Positions 7,288-12,913 of a DNA stretch of 13,860 bases are shown piece by piece. Origin of the DNA: an uncultured Lachnospiraceae bacterium (GTDB taxonomy: Bacteria; Bacillota; Clostridia; Lachnospirales; Lachnospiraceae); the NCBI GenBank assembly GCA_910584945.1, contig CAJUDY010000064.1:1-13860 (forward strand). Direction: 5' to 3'. The translations under genes were made by a program, and so were the position numbers. The notes under the pieces are model-generated. The model was not told where the DNA came from. It worked only from the letters and a program-made list of their open reading frames with translations, and did not search any database. Numbering within the stretch: position 1 is the stretch's first letter; each line of letters opens with the position of its first letter.

Positions 7288-8148
7288 TTACACTTCCGCG
7301 ACCTTTGAGCAGGCAACCGCCAGAGCTCCATCCCCGATATGACACGCCACGCTTAAGGACAGTTCGTTCACCAGCATCACCGCATACCCCGGAAACTCCG
7401 CTTCGATCTCCTTTTTAAACTCCAGTGCCGCCGCCTCATTATTCGTATGCGCCACATCAATTCTCATCTTACAACCATCAAAGCGTTTCTCCAGATCGTT
7501 CCGAATCGCGTCCAGCATCACCCGTTTTGCCGCGCTCATGGTCCGGACCTTGGAAAAGGCGTCCAGCTTCTCCCCCTGGATCTGCAGAACCGGCTTTAGG
7601 CGCAGCATCGTGCCAAGAGCCGCTGCCGCCGGCGTAATCCTTCCGCCTTTTTTCAGATATTTCAATGTCGTCAGCGTAATATAGATGCTGGACTTTAAGC
7701 CTTCCTCTTCCAGACGCTCCCGAATCCCGGCAGCCGACATTCCCGCCTTCACCATATTCTGCGCGTCCAGCACGGAGGAAACCTGCGTAATGGAAATCCG
7801 CTGGTTATTCACCACTTCTACTTTTCCATCATAATCTTCCGCAAGCATCCTGGCTGTCTGACAGCTTCCGCTGAGTCCGCTGGACATGGGGATGTGCACG
7901 ATCTCATCATATTCTTTCAAGAGTTTGTCCCAAAGCCCCATCACCGACTCCGGAGACGGTTGGGAGGTAGACACATCCGCGTCTTTCTCCAGATATTCAT
8001 AGAATTCCTTCGGAAATAAGTCCACTCCGTCCAGATACTCCTTCCCGTCGATCAAAAACGGCATGGGAAGCACATAGATCCCCATCTCTTTTGCCTTCTC
8101 CTGGCTGATTCCGCTGTTGCTGTCCGTGACAATCGCAATTTTATTCAT
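7288..8148 (-). CDS. DegV family fatty-acid-binding protein (FakB-like)
   Basis: This 286-residue protein has the full DegV fold. DegV/FakB proteins bind a fatty acid and present it to the kinase FakA for acyl phosphate formation in the cytoplasm. Seen motifs are IAIVTDSNSGI (4-14), the TSQPSP loop (61-66), MSSGLSGSC (88-96) with the carboxylate-binding serine region, the KKGGRI segment (166-171), AHTNNE (233-238) and the C-terminal SVACHIGDGALAV (266-278). The usual HxGPGA is here HIGDGA, a small departure. CTCCT at 8155-8159 gives an AGGAG ribosome binding site six bases from the ATG. It is the first gene of an operon with the TPR/AAA+ protein and the ABC-F protein. No fakA is present in the window. 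Confidence 0.92.
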   Translation of the reverse strand: MNKIAIVTDSNSGISQEKAKEMGIYVLPMPFLIDGKEYLDGVDLFPKEFYEYLEKDADVSTSQPSPESVMGLWDKLLKEYDEIVHIPMSSGLSGSCQTARMLAEDYDGKVEVVNNQRISITQVSSVLDAQNMVKAGMSAAGIRERLEEEGLKSSIYITLTTLKYLKKGGRITPAAAALGTMLRLKPVLQIQGEKLDAFSKVRTMSAAKRVMLDAIRNDLEKRFDGCKMRIDVAHTNNEAAALEFKKEIEAEFPGYAVMLVNELSLSVACHIGDGALAVACSKVAEV

Positions 8149-8169
8149 AAAGCACTCCTATCTATATTT

Positions 8170-8302
8170 GTAACCGTTCAGTACCTTCACAGTTACGATG
8201 CAAAATTCATTGGAGATCGCCTTCGGCGATGGAACTTTGCACTCCTGAATCATGTTCTTACGACCTCAGCAGCAAGTGCTTCGGTCTGTGCTGAACAGTT
8301 GC
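8170..8302 (-). repeat. Large structured inverted repeat in the leader of the degV operon
   Basis: The outer arms GTAACCGTTCAGTAC (8170-8184) and GTGCTGAACAGTTGC (8288-8302) pair over 15 positions, using G-U pairs on the transcribed minus strand. Inside lie a GACC/GGTC hairpin (8262-8286) with an AGCA/TGCT core, and a long hairpin formed by 8199-8209 with 8231-8241, capped by ATCGCC-TTC-GGCGAT (8216-8230). An alternative hairpin GTAACCGT / ACAGTTAC (8170-8196) competes with the outer stem. From the promoter at 8350-8378 the element would be transcribed in the 5' leader of degV. It could be a dispersed palindromic repeat or a regulatory leader. It ends about 10 bases before the degV ribosome binding site. 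Confidence 0.65.
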
Positions 8303-8349
8303 CTATATTTTTCCACTTCAAAATCCTGGTACCCCGGCGCATCGGTCTT

Positions 8350-8378
8350 ATTATAGCAAAACATGTTCCGGAAAACAA
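8350..8378 (-). promoter_or_regulatory. Probable sigma-A promoter of the degV operon
   Basis: On the minus strand: -35 TTGTTT (8378-8373), 17-bp spacer, -10 TATAAT (8355-8350). The -35 box is weak but the -10 is a full match. It would give a leader of about 190 nt before degV. The -35 region abuts the terminator of the upstream tRNA gene. Confidence 0.6.
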
Positions 8379-8379
8379 G

Positions 8380-8415
8380 AAATAGCAGAAACCTTTTCAT
8401 CGGTTTCTGCTATTT
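8380..8415 (-). terminator. Rho-independent terminator downstream of tRNA-Glu
   Basis: A perfect 14-bp inverted repeat, AAATAGCAGAAACC (8380-8393) and GGTTTCTGCTATTT (8402-8415), with an 8-base loop. On the minus strand it is followed by CTTGTTTT. It lies directly after the 3' end of the tRNA and separates it from the degV operon. Confidence 0.8.
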
Positions 8416-8420
8416 ATAAG

Positions 8421-8492
8421 CAGTAGATAGGGGAATCGAACCCCTGTTTCCGCCGTGAGAGGGCGGCGTCTTAACCCCTTGACCAATCTACC
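8421..8492 (-). tRNA. tRNA-Glu (anticodon CUC)
   Basis: The minus strand folds as a 72-nt tRNA. Acceptor 5' strand is GGTAGAT, then T8 G9, a D arm GTC/GAC around AAGGGGTTAA, anticodon arm CCGCC-CTCTCAC-GGCGG, T arm AGGGG-TTCGATT-CCCCT, 3' acceptor strand ATCTACT and discriminator G. The anticodon CUC reads GAG. The arms match bacterial tRNA-Glu, including the CCGCC/GGCGG anticodon stem. The first acceptor pair is G1-U72 rather than G-C. CCA is not encoded: the gene continues CTT, so CCA must be added by the nucleotidyltransferase. This is the minor isoacceptor beside the usual UUC tRNA, which is not in the window. Confidence 0.95.
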
Positions 8493-8511
8493 ATGTCCTT
8501 TCGACTTGATT

Positions 8512-8540
8512 ACTATATCATATGTTTTTTCAAAATGCAA
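8512..8540 (-). promoter_or_regulatory. Sigma-A promoter of tRNA-Glu
   Basis: On the minus strand: -35 TTGCAT (8540-8535), 17-bp spacer, -10 TATAGT (8517-8512). This places the transcript start about 13 bases before the tRNA 5' end. Confidence 0.65.
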
Positions 8541-8606
8541 GTCTTTTTTAATTTTTTTACATATTTTTTTTACGGTCTGCAAACACTGTGTAAAAGAATG
8601 AAAACA

Positions 8607-8626
8607 GCATCCGTCTGGACGGATGC
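8607..8626. repeat. Short perfect hairpin in the spoVAE leader
   Basis: GCATCCGTC (8607-8615) and GACGGATGC (8618-8626) form a 9-bp perfect stem, ending 12 bases before the AAGGAG ribosome binding site of spoVAE. It has no T-run on the plus strand. On the minus strand a weak TGTTTTCATTCTTTT follows. It may stabilise the mRNA or be a weak terminator. The rest of 8541-8638 is T-rich and I see no convincing sigma-G or sigma-A promoter for spoVAE in it. Confidence 0.5.
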
Positions 8627-8652
8627 GGAACTTCAATTAAGGAGTGATTCTC

Positions 8653-9009
8653 ATGGATTATATCAATGCCTTCTGGATCGGCGGACTCATCTGCGCGCTG
8701 GTGCAGATCCTGATGGAAAAGACCAAGCTGATGCCCGGCCGGATCATGGTGCTTCTGGTCTGCAGCGGCGCCGTCCTTGGAGCGGTGGGACTCTATGGCC
8801 CTCTGCAGGACTATGCAGGCGCAGGCGCCAGTGTCCCGCTCCTTGGCTTTGGCAATACCCTTTGGAAAGGTATCAAAGAAGCCGTGGATACCGACGGATT
8901 CCTGGGCATCTTCAAAGGCGGCTTTACCGCCAGCGCCGCGGGCATCTGCGCCGCGCTGGTCTTCGGCTATCTGGCCAGCCTGATCTTTGAGTCCAAGATG
9001 AAAAAGTAA
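8653..9009 (+). CDS. spoVAE: Stage V sporulation protein AE (SpoVAE/SpoVAEb family)
   Basis: This 118-residue protein is a small integral membrane protein of the SpoVA family, which moves dipicolinic acid across the inner forespore membrane during sporulation and germination. Family features are the N-terminal membrane segment INAFWIGGLICALVQILM, KTKLMPGRIMVLLV, a second hydrophobic stretch GAVLGAVGLYGPL, GAGASVPLLGFGNTL, a GF-GIFKGGFTA segment and the final membrane helix AALVFGYLASLIF. Length matches SpoVAEb (about 116). The ATG at 8653 follows AAGGAG (8639-8644) by 8 bases. A GTG at 8644 overlaps that site and is unlikely. No spoVAC or spoVAD is next to it, which is unusual because these are normally one operon. 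Expression in the forespore is expected but no sigma-G promoter was recognised. Confidence 0.88.
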   Translation: MDYINAFWIGGLICALVQILMEKTKLMPGRIMVLLVCSGAVLGAVGLYGPLQDYAGAGASVPLLGFGNTLWKGIKEAVDTDGFLGIFKGGFTASAAGICAALVFGYLASLIFESKMKK

Positions 9010-9015
9010 AAGGCA

Positions 9016-9061
9016 ATGCGGGCCCTGCCTCCGAATCGAAAGGCGAGCCCGCATCTTTTTT
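9016..9061 (+). terminator. Terminator after spoVAE, probably bidirectional
   Basis: ATGCGGGC (9016-9023) pairs with GCCCGCAT (9047-9054), with an inner GCCT/AGGC pair, followed by CTTTTTT. On the minus strand the stem is followed by TGCCTTTTACTTTTT, so it can also end queT transcripts, whose stop codon is at 9068-9070. Confidence 0.85.
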
Positions 9062-9067
9062 CAAACA

Positions 9068-9568
9068 TCATTCCATCGGACGCATTTCCCTGTGAAACAA
9101 AATCCCCCGATAACGGGCCAGCACATTTAATAAAATACTTCCCAGCACAGCGACGGCGATCACTTCCCCGATTCCGACACTCAGCATCAGAAGTGGTATC
9201 GGAAGAGGTACTCCGTATCCGTAACGCAGTACAAAGGGCACGATTACCGTGTTTGCCGCAATCGGCGGCAGCAGCAAAAGAACTTTGTTCTTCCTTAAAT
9301 AATAAGAGCCAAAAGCTCCAAGCAACGTCGCAAGGCTTCCAAATACCACGTCGAGCCATATGGAACCTCCGATCAGATTGGAGATCAGGCATCCGACAAA
9401 TAGCCCCGGGATCGCCGCCGGCGTAAAATACGGCAGGATGACCAGCGCTTCCGCCACTCTTACCTGCACTTCTCCATAGCTGATCGGCGCAAACGCCACG
9501 CACAGTACTGCATAGACGGCCGCGATCAGCGCCGCCTGGGTGATAAATAATACTTTGTTTTCCTTCAT
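9068..9568 (-). CDS. queT: QueT family queuosine-precursor transporter (ECF S-component)
   Basis: This 166-residue, strongly hydrophobic protein has about five or six membrane segments and matches the QueT family, the substrate-specific component of an energy-coupling factor importer for queuosine precursors such as preQ1 or preQ0. The most telling segment is FAPISYGEVQVRVAEALVIL (26-45), followed by PYFTPAAIPGLFVGCLISNL. It would work with shared EcfA/EcfT proteins encoded elsewhere. The ATG at 9568 has AAAGGAG ten bases upstream. A preQ1-I riboswitch overlapping that ribosome binding site supports the assignment independently. It is a single-gene unit with its own promoter and a shared terminator. 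Confidence 0.93.
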   Translation of the reverse strand: MKENKVLFITQAALIAAVYAVLCVAFAPISYGEVQVRVAEALVILPYFTPAAIPGLFVGCLISNLIGGSIWLDVVFGSLATLLGAFGSYYLRKNKVLLLLPPIAANTVIVPFVLRYGYGVPLPIPLLMLSVGIGEVIAVAVLGSILLNVLARYRGILFHREMRPME

Positions 9569-9578
9569 ATTCAGTTGT

Positions 9579-9622
9579 CTCCTTTAGTTTTGTTTTACGT
9601 GTGGAAGGTCTCGAACACACGG
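9579..9622 (-). promoter_or_regulatory. preQ1-I riboswitch controlling queT
   Basis: On the minus strand, stem CGTGTG (9621-9616) closes the loop TTCGAGACCTTC (9615-9604) and pairs with CACACG (9603-9598). It is followed by the A-rich tail TAAAACAAAACTAAAGGAG (9597-9579). The layout of stem, UUC-start loop, unpaired C before the 3' stem and AAAACUAA tail matches preQ1 class I aptamers such as B. subtilis queC. The tail ends in the ribosome binding site, so preQ1 binding should block translation initiation of queT. Confidence 0.85.
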
Positions 9623-9630
9623 ATCATTCT

Positions 9631-9681
9631 GTCAAACTTCGTTTGACCTGTACAGTATATCATCCCAGCGGAAAAAGTCAA
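9631..9681 (-). promoter_or_regulatory. queT promoter with a hairpin at the transcript 5' end
   Basis: On the minus strand: -35 TTGACT (9681-9676), 16-bp spacer, -10 TATACT (9659-9654). Transcription would begin near 9647, exactly where a perfect hairpin GTCAAAC-TTC-GTTTGAC (9631-9647) begins. The hairpin may protect the 5' end of the message. The preQ1 aptamer follows nine bases later. Confidence 0.7.
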
Positions 9682-9725
9682 GTTTTCATTATTCTCAGAT
9701 AATTTATTTTTTTTACAAGAATAGG

Positions 9726-9753
9726 TTGACAAATTATTTTTCTATGGTATAAT
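9726..9753 (+). promoter_or_regulatory. Strong sigma-A promoter of the 9760-10190 RNA locus
   Basis: -35 TTGACA (9726-9731), 16-bp spacer, extended -10 TGGTATAAT with TATAAT at 9748-9753. This is among the strongest promoters in the window, and no protein gene follows it on this strand before the terminator at 10145-10190. Confidence 0.82.
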
Positions 9754-9759
9754 AAACTC

Positions 9760-10190
9760 ATAAAACAACAAAAGAGAAAAAGAAAACAAAATAATCCAGA
9801 AGGAAGGAGTAAGAAAAGGAGGAGATTCCAATCAAAACTTAACGGTACACCCCATAATAGAACGGAAAGGAAGGTACGGACCACCGGTAATATCATATTT
9901 TAAAACTGAATAAGTTGTCTTTTTTAATCATAATTACCAGTTGGTAATCGAAGAAATGCTTTGAGAAGGTAAAGGAACATACCTTGTTAATAAAAAACCC
10001 GCGAGAAAGACCGTAAAGATTTCAGAGGGAATTGCATACGGCAAAGAGGTCAGGGATGACCAAAGATTAGGGTCCGAAGAGACCATAAAAAGATATAGAT
10101 CGAAAAGAAAGAGAGGTTTCGTCCGTTGGAAATCGTTGTTAAATAGGCGATATAAGAATTTGTCAGACAGATTCTTATATCGCCTTTTTT
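9760..10190 (+). ncRNA. Candidate structured noncoding RNA, about 430 nt
   Basis: A consensus promoter and a strong terminator bracket this purine-rich segment. I found no open frame of useful length with a ribosome binding site: the ATGs that I read stop within a few codons (ATG at 9744: GTA then stop; at 9957: CTT then stop; at 10056: ACC AAA GAT then stop). Local stems are ATTACC-AGTT-GGTAAT (9933-9948), AAGGTA/TACCTT (9966-9985), CCGTA/TACGG (10011-10041), GGTCA-GGGA-TGACC (10048-10061), GGTC/GACC (10071-10084) and GGTTTC/GAAATC (10115-10134). GGTAAT at 9886-9891 can also pair with ATTACC, so alternative folds are possible. It does not show the hallmarks of tmRNA, RNase P, 6S or SRP RNA as I know them. 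I cannot name a family. Boundaries are set by the promoter and terminator. Confidence 0.6.
10145..10190 (+). terminator. Strong terminator, probably shared with the patatin operon
   Basis: AGGCGATATAAGAAT (10145-10159) pairs perfectly with ATTCTTATATCGCCT (10171-10185), with a further TGTC/GACA pair in the loop, then TTTTT (10186-10190). It overlaps the stop codon of the convergent patatin gene by two bases. On the minus strand the stem is followed by only a weak T-run (ATTTAAC). Confidence 0.93.
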
Positions 10191-11118
10191 ATTTGTTCCA
10201 GGTCCGCAGAAAACGCTCTGCAGCACTCCAGCCGTTTTCAAACAGCCCGCGGCTGTCTTCTTTGCTGATGTCAAAATCGACTGCGTGAATCTTATGACGT
10301 TTTTCTCCGACACCCACGGCAGTCGGAATGGCGATGGTTCTCTCATAGTCCCCCCTGGAAAGATGATAGCGGTCGATGGCGTCCAGGCTGGTAGATACGA
10401 TGGATTTCAGATAATCCACCAGATTGGGCTGTGCCTGACAGGACCGGCTCCGGCAAGGTTCCTTTTCTTCCATAAATTTAAAGCCGAAGGTAGGGCACGC
10501 CTGCCTCTTATTCCCATCGTCCAAAAGCCACATGGGATAGTTGCTTAAAAGCCCGCCGTCCACTACCAGATGTTCTTTTCCGGACCGATCCTTCCAGCGG
10601 ACCGGCTCAAAAAAGACGGGAATGCTCACACTCATGCGGACTGCGGGCGCGATACAGAATTCTCCCGGATCAAGGGCAAACGTTTCCAGATCATCGGGCA
10701 GCACCAAAAGCCGCCGCTCGGTCAGATCGCTGGCCGTGATCTTCAGCCGCTTCCCGGCCTTTTCCACATCACCGAACCTGCGCATTCCTTTTCGGGTCAG
10801 AAGTTCATCCATCCAGTCCTCCAGTTCGTCCGTATTGTAAATACCAAGACTCAGGAACAGAGAGAAGCTCCTCCCCACGACCCCAAAATGATCGGGAAGG
10901 TCCATTCCTTTAAACCGCATATAGTCCAGGCTCTCCAGCTCTTTTTTCAACTCTTTTCCGGTGTAGCCGGCGGCCAGAAGCGCCGCCACGATGGCTCCCG
11001 CCGAGGAACCGGCCGTATCCTGGAACCGCCATCCCGCCTGCTCCATCCTGCACACCGCTCCCACATGCCCGATCCCCCGGACGCCTCCTCCTTCGAATAC
11101 CCCATGACACTGTCTCAA
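10189..11118 (-). CDS. Patatin-like phospholipase
   Basis: This 309-residue protein is a patatin-family serine lipid acyl hydrolase with a Ser-Asp dyad. Residues 9-20 (EGGGVRGIGHVG) form the oxyanion-hole glycine loop, GSSAG (37-41) holds the nucleophile Ser39, and DGG (187-189) holds the catalytic Asp187. No signal peptide is seen, so it likely acts in the cytoplasm or at the inner membrane face. The start is called at a TTG (11116-11118) because AGGAGG lies six bases upstream and the protein then begins MRQCHGVFEGGG, as is typical for the family. The in-frame ATG at 11163 would add 15 residues and has no ribosome binding site. It is the last gene of a three-gene unit, 72 bp after the WYL regulator. 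Confidence 0.9.
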   Translation of the reverse strand: MRQCHGVFEGGGVRGIGHVGAVCRMEQAGWRFQDTAGSSAGAIVAALLAAGYTGKELKKELESLDYMRFKGMDLPDHFGVVGRSFSLFLSLGIYNTDELEDWMDELLTRKGMRRFGDVEKAGKRLKITASDLTERRLLVLPDDLETFALDPGEFCIAPAVRMSVSIPVFFEPVRWKDRSGKEHLVVDGGLLSNYPMWLLDDGNKRQACPTFGFKFMEEKEPCRSRSCQAQPNLVDYLKSIVSTSLDAIDRYHLSRGDYERTIAIPTAVGVGEKRHKIHAVDFDISKEDSRGLFENGWSAAERFLRTWNK

Positions 11119-11190
11119 CTTGGACCTCCTGTGCGAAAGAGGGTTTGCTATAAGATATGTCATGGGGATTCAAAAGGGAATATAAGGATT

Positions 11191-12099
11191 TCAGGAAGTA
11201 TACTGCGCCAAGATGTTCTTTGCAATGCGAATCAGCTCCTCCCTCACCTCCGCCGGCTCCAGCACTTTTACCTTCGCCCCGAAGGTGAGCAGCCATGAAA
11301 TCAGATTTTCTTTGTCCGTATAATCCGCGGTAAAAAGAAGCGTCCCGTCTTCCTGCTCCGCAAAGCTGTGCATTCCAAATTCTTCTACCAGCCTCCATTT
11401 GCAATCCCTGGAAAACAGTGCTTTTACCCGAATCTCTCCCGGAAATATTTTTCCTGTCGACAAATCCGGAACCGGGACCTCCCGGGGAAGAAACCCGGTC
11501 TCCTCCTTCTTAAGTCCATCCATCCGGTTCAACTTGAACATCCGAAAATCTTCCCTTGACCTGCACCATCCCCACACGTACCAGGAAGACCACTTAAAGA
11601 CCAGGTAGCAGGGCTCGATGGTCCGGATGCTGTCTCCGCCTGGCGCATAATAGTGAAAGCTCACCTGCCTCCGCTCTTCAATGGCCTCCTGGATCAGCTC
11701 AATCTTCGGCGCGATAGAATCCTTGTACCAGGAAGACAGATCGATCAAGATAGAATCCTTCCCGCTGACAAAATTCGACGACCCGGTTTTTATCTTTTCC
11801 ATCAGCTGACTGTAGTAACGGCTGCCGCTGACACTGTCCAGACTCCGAAGTCCCGCCAGAATCATCTGCATATCTTTCGATGTCAGCAGAGTCCGGTCCA
11901 TCCGGTAGCCGTCCATAATATAGATACCGCCTCCCGCGCCCTGCGAGGTACAGATGGGAATTCCCGCTTTGCACAGGTCCTCAATGTCCCGGCTGATGGT
12001 TCTCCTGGAGACCTCGAACTGCTTTGCCAGCTCCGGGGCCGTCACCTTTTCCTTCTGCAGCAGTACCGAGAGGATGCCGATCAGTCTGTCTATCTTCAT
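11191..12099 (-). CDS. YafY-type transcriptional regulator with HTH and WYL domains
   Basis: This 302-residue regulator has an N-terminal winged helix-turn-helix (1-60: LLQKEKVTAPELAKQFEVSRRTISRDIEDL), a central WYL domain (about 140-200, with SSWYVWGWCRSREDFRMFKLNRM) and a C-terminal WCX-type region (about 225-300). WYL proteins usually bind a ligand or nucleic acid and control neighbouring genes. The canonical W-Y-L triplet reads W-Y-V here (173-175). The ATG at 12099 is preceded by AAGGA. It starts 17 bp after the acetyltransferase stop and lies in the same operon, so autoregulation and control of the acetyltransferase and lipase are plausible. The palindrome over the operon's -10 box is a candidate target. 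Confidence 0.9.
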   Translation of the reverse strand: MKIDRLIGILSVLLQKEKVTAPELAKQFEVSRRTISRDIEDLCKAGIPICTSQGAGGGIYIMDGYRMDRTLLTSKDMQMILAGLRSLDSVSGSRYYSQLMEKIKTGSSNFVSGKDSILIDLSSWYKDSIAPKIELIQEAIEERRQVSFHYYAPGGDSIRTIEPCYLVFKWSSWYVWGWCRSREDFRMFKLNRMDGLKKEETGFLPREVPVPDLSTGKIFPGEIRVKALFSRDCKWRLVEEFGMHSFAEQEDGTLLFTADYTDKENLISWLLTFGAKVKVLEPAEVREELIRIAKNILAQYTS

Positions 12100-12116
12100 A
12101 CTGGTTTCCTTTTTCT

Positions 12117-12767
12117 TCAGGTTTCGGCAATTTTTCGAAGAGCGTCAAGATCGCCGCTCTGTATGGCGGAAATGCTGTCCCGGATCTTTCCGTGATCCCA
12201 GTCCCACCAGCGCAGACGCAAAAGCTCCGTGACGACTTCGTCGCGAAAACGCCGCCGAATCGGTCTTGCCGGAACGCCGCCGACGATGGTATAGGGCGGC
12301 ACGTCCTTCGTGACCACCGCCCGGGCGGCAACGACCGCCCCGTCTCCAATGGTGACGCCTGCAAGAACCGCCGCCTCATAGCCAATCCACACATCATTGC
12401 CGATCACGATGTCGCCCTTGTTGTCCCAGGCTCCTGCAATGGCCTCCGGCTCCGTATGAAGTCCCCACTCCTCGAAGAAAATGGGAAACGGATAGGTGGA
12501 CAGGCTGCCCATGGCATGGTTCGCCGCGTTGAACAAGAACTTCGCCCCGCAGGCGATGGAACAGAATTTCCCGATCTTAAGCCGGTCATGATTACACTCC
12601 GGATAATGATAAAGCACATTGTTGCGCTGAAAATCTCTGGGATCATGGACAAAATCATCATAAATCGTGTACTCGCCCACCTGGATGGCGGGATCATCAA
12701 CTACATTTTTCAAATAAACCGTACTATGCCCCTGTGAACGGGGATAGACCTTCCAGTTTGGAATCAT
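12117..12767 (-). CDS. Vat/CatB-like xenobiotic O-acetyltransferase (left-handed beta-helix)
   Basis: This 216-residue hexapeptide-repeat acetyltransferase transfers acetyl from acetyl-CoA to a hydroxyl group. It resembles Vat streptogramin A acetyltransferases: VGEYTIYDDF (30-39), VLYHYP (51-56), LKIGKFCSI (63-71), NAANHAMGSLSTYPF (80-94) with likely catalytic His84, the hexapeptide coil GDIVIGNDVWIGYEAAVLAGVTIGDGAVVAA (118-148) and VGGVPARPIRRRF (162-174). Recalled VatD is 209 residues and aligns through all of these. Substrate identity cannot be inferred: many chromosomal homologues are not shown to confer resistance. The ATG at 12767 has GGAGG eight bases upstream. An ATG at 12824 would add 19 residues unlike the family. 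It is the first gene of the operon with the WYL regulator and patatin. Confidence 0.9.
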   Translation of the reverse strand: MIPNWKVYPRSQGHSTVYLKNVVDDPAIQVGEYTIYDDFVHDPRDFQRNNVLYHYPECNHDRLKIGKFCSIACGAKFLFNAANHAMGSLSTYPFPIFFEEWGLHTEPEAIAGAWDNKGDIVIGNDVWIGYEAAVLAGVTIGDGAVVAARAVVTKDVPPYTIVGGVPARPIRRRFRDEVVTELLRLRWWDWDHGKIRDSISAIQSGDLDALRKIAET

Positions 12768-12786
12768 ATAAATTACCTCCGAATGG

Positions 12787-12837
12787 TTATGCTCTGTGAT
12801 CAGTTCCCATCCGGACGACTGCAATGCAGCGTTTCAC
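12787..12837 (-). CDS. Possible 16-residue leader peptide upstream of the acetyltransferase
   Basis: In the roughly 100-nt leader, AGGAG (12852-12848) is followed after 10 bases by GTG, which opens a 16-codon frame (MKRCIAVVRMGTDHRA) ending at TAA, 19 bases before the acetyltransferase ATG. Short leader frames control many antibiotic-response genes by ribosome stalling, and this position would fit. The long spacing and GTG start make it weak. It may be chance. Confidence 0.25.
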   Translation of the reverse strand: MKRCIAVVRMGTDHRA

Positions 12838-12868
12838 GGTATACCATCTCCTTTTCGTGTTTTACAGA

Positions 12869-12901
12869 GAGTATTATACTCCTCTTTTGCGGTTTTGTCA
12901 T
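12869..12901 (-). promoter_or_regulatory. Promoter of the vat-WYL-patatin operon with a palindrome over the -10 box
   Basis: On the minus strand: -35 ATGACA (12901-12896), 17-bp spacer, -10 TATAAT (12878-12873). The -10 lies inside a 13-bp palindrome, GAGTAT-A-ATACTC on the minus strand (12881-12869), which looks like an operator. The promoter begins 13 bases after the stop of the GyrI-like gene, so the operon is separate from it. Confidence 0.65.
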
Positions 12902-12913
12902 AAAATTATTGTG

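Noticed and set aside
8557..9054. Minus-strand 165-codon frame opposite spoVAE
   Set aside because: It is the complement of a recognised SpoVAE gene and crosses its terminator. No family features.
9678..9896. Minus-strand frame of 72 codons upstream of queT
   Set aside because: Composition is Leu/Phe/Ser-rich from complementing a purine-rich strand, it has no ribosome binding site, and it would run against the strong promoter at 9726-9753.
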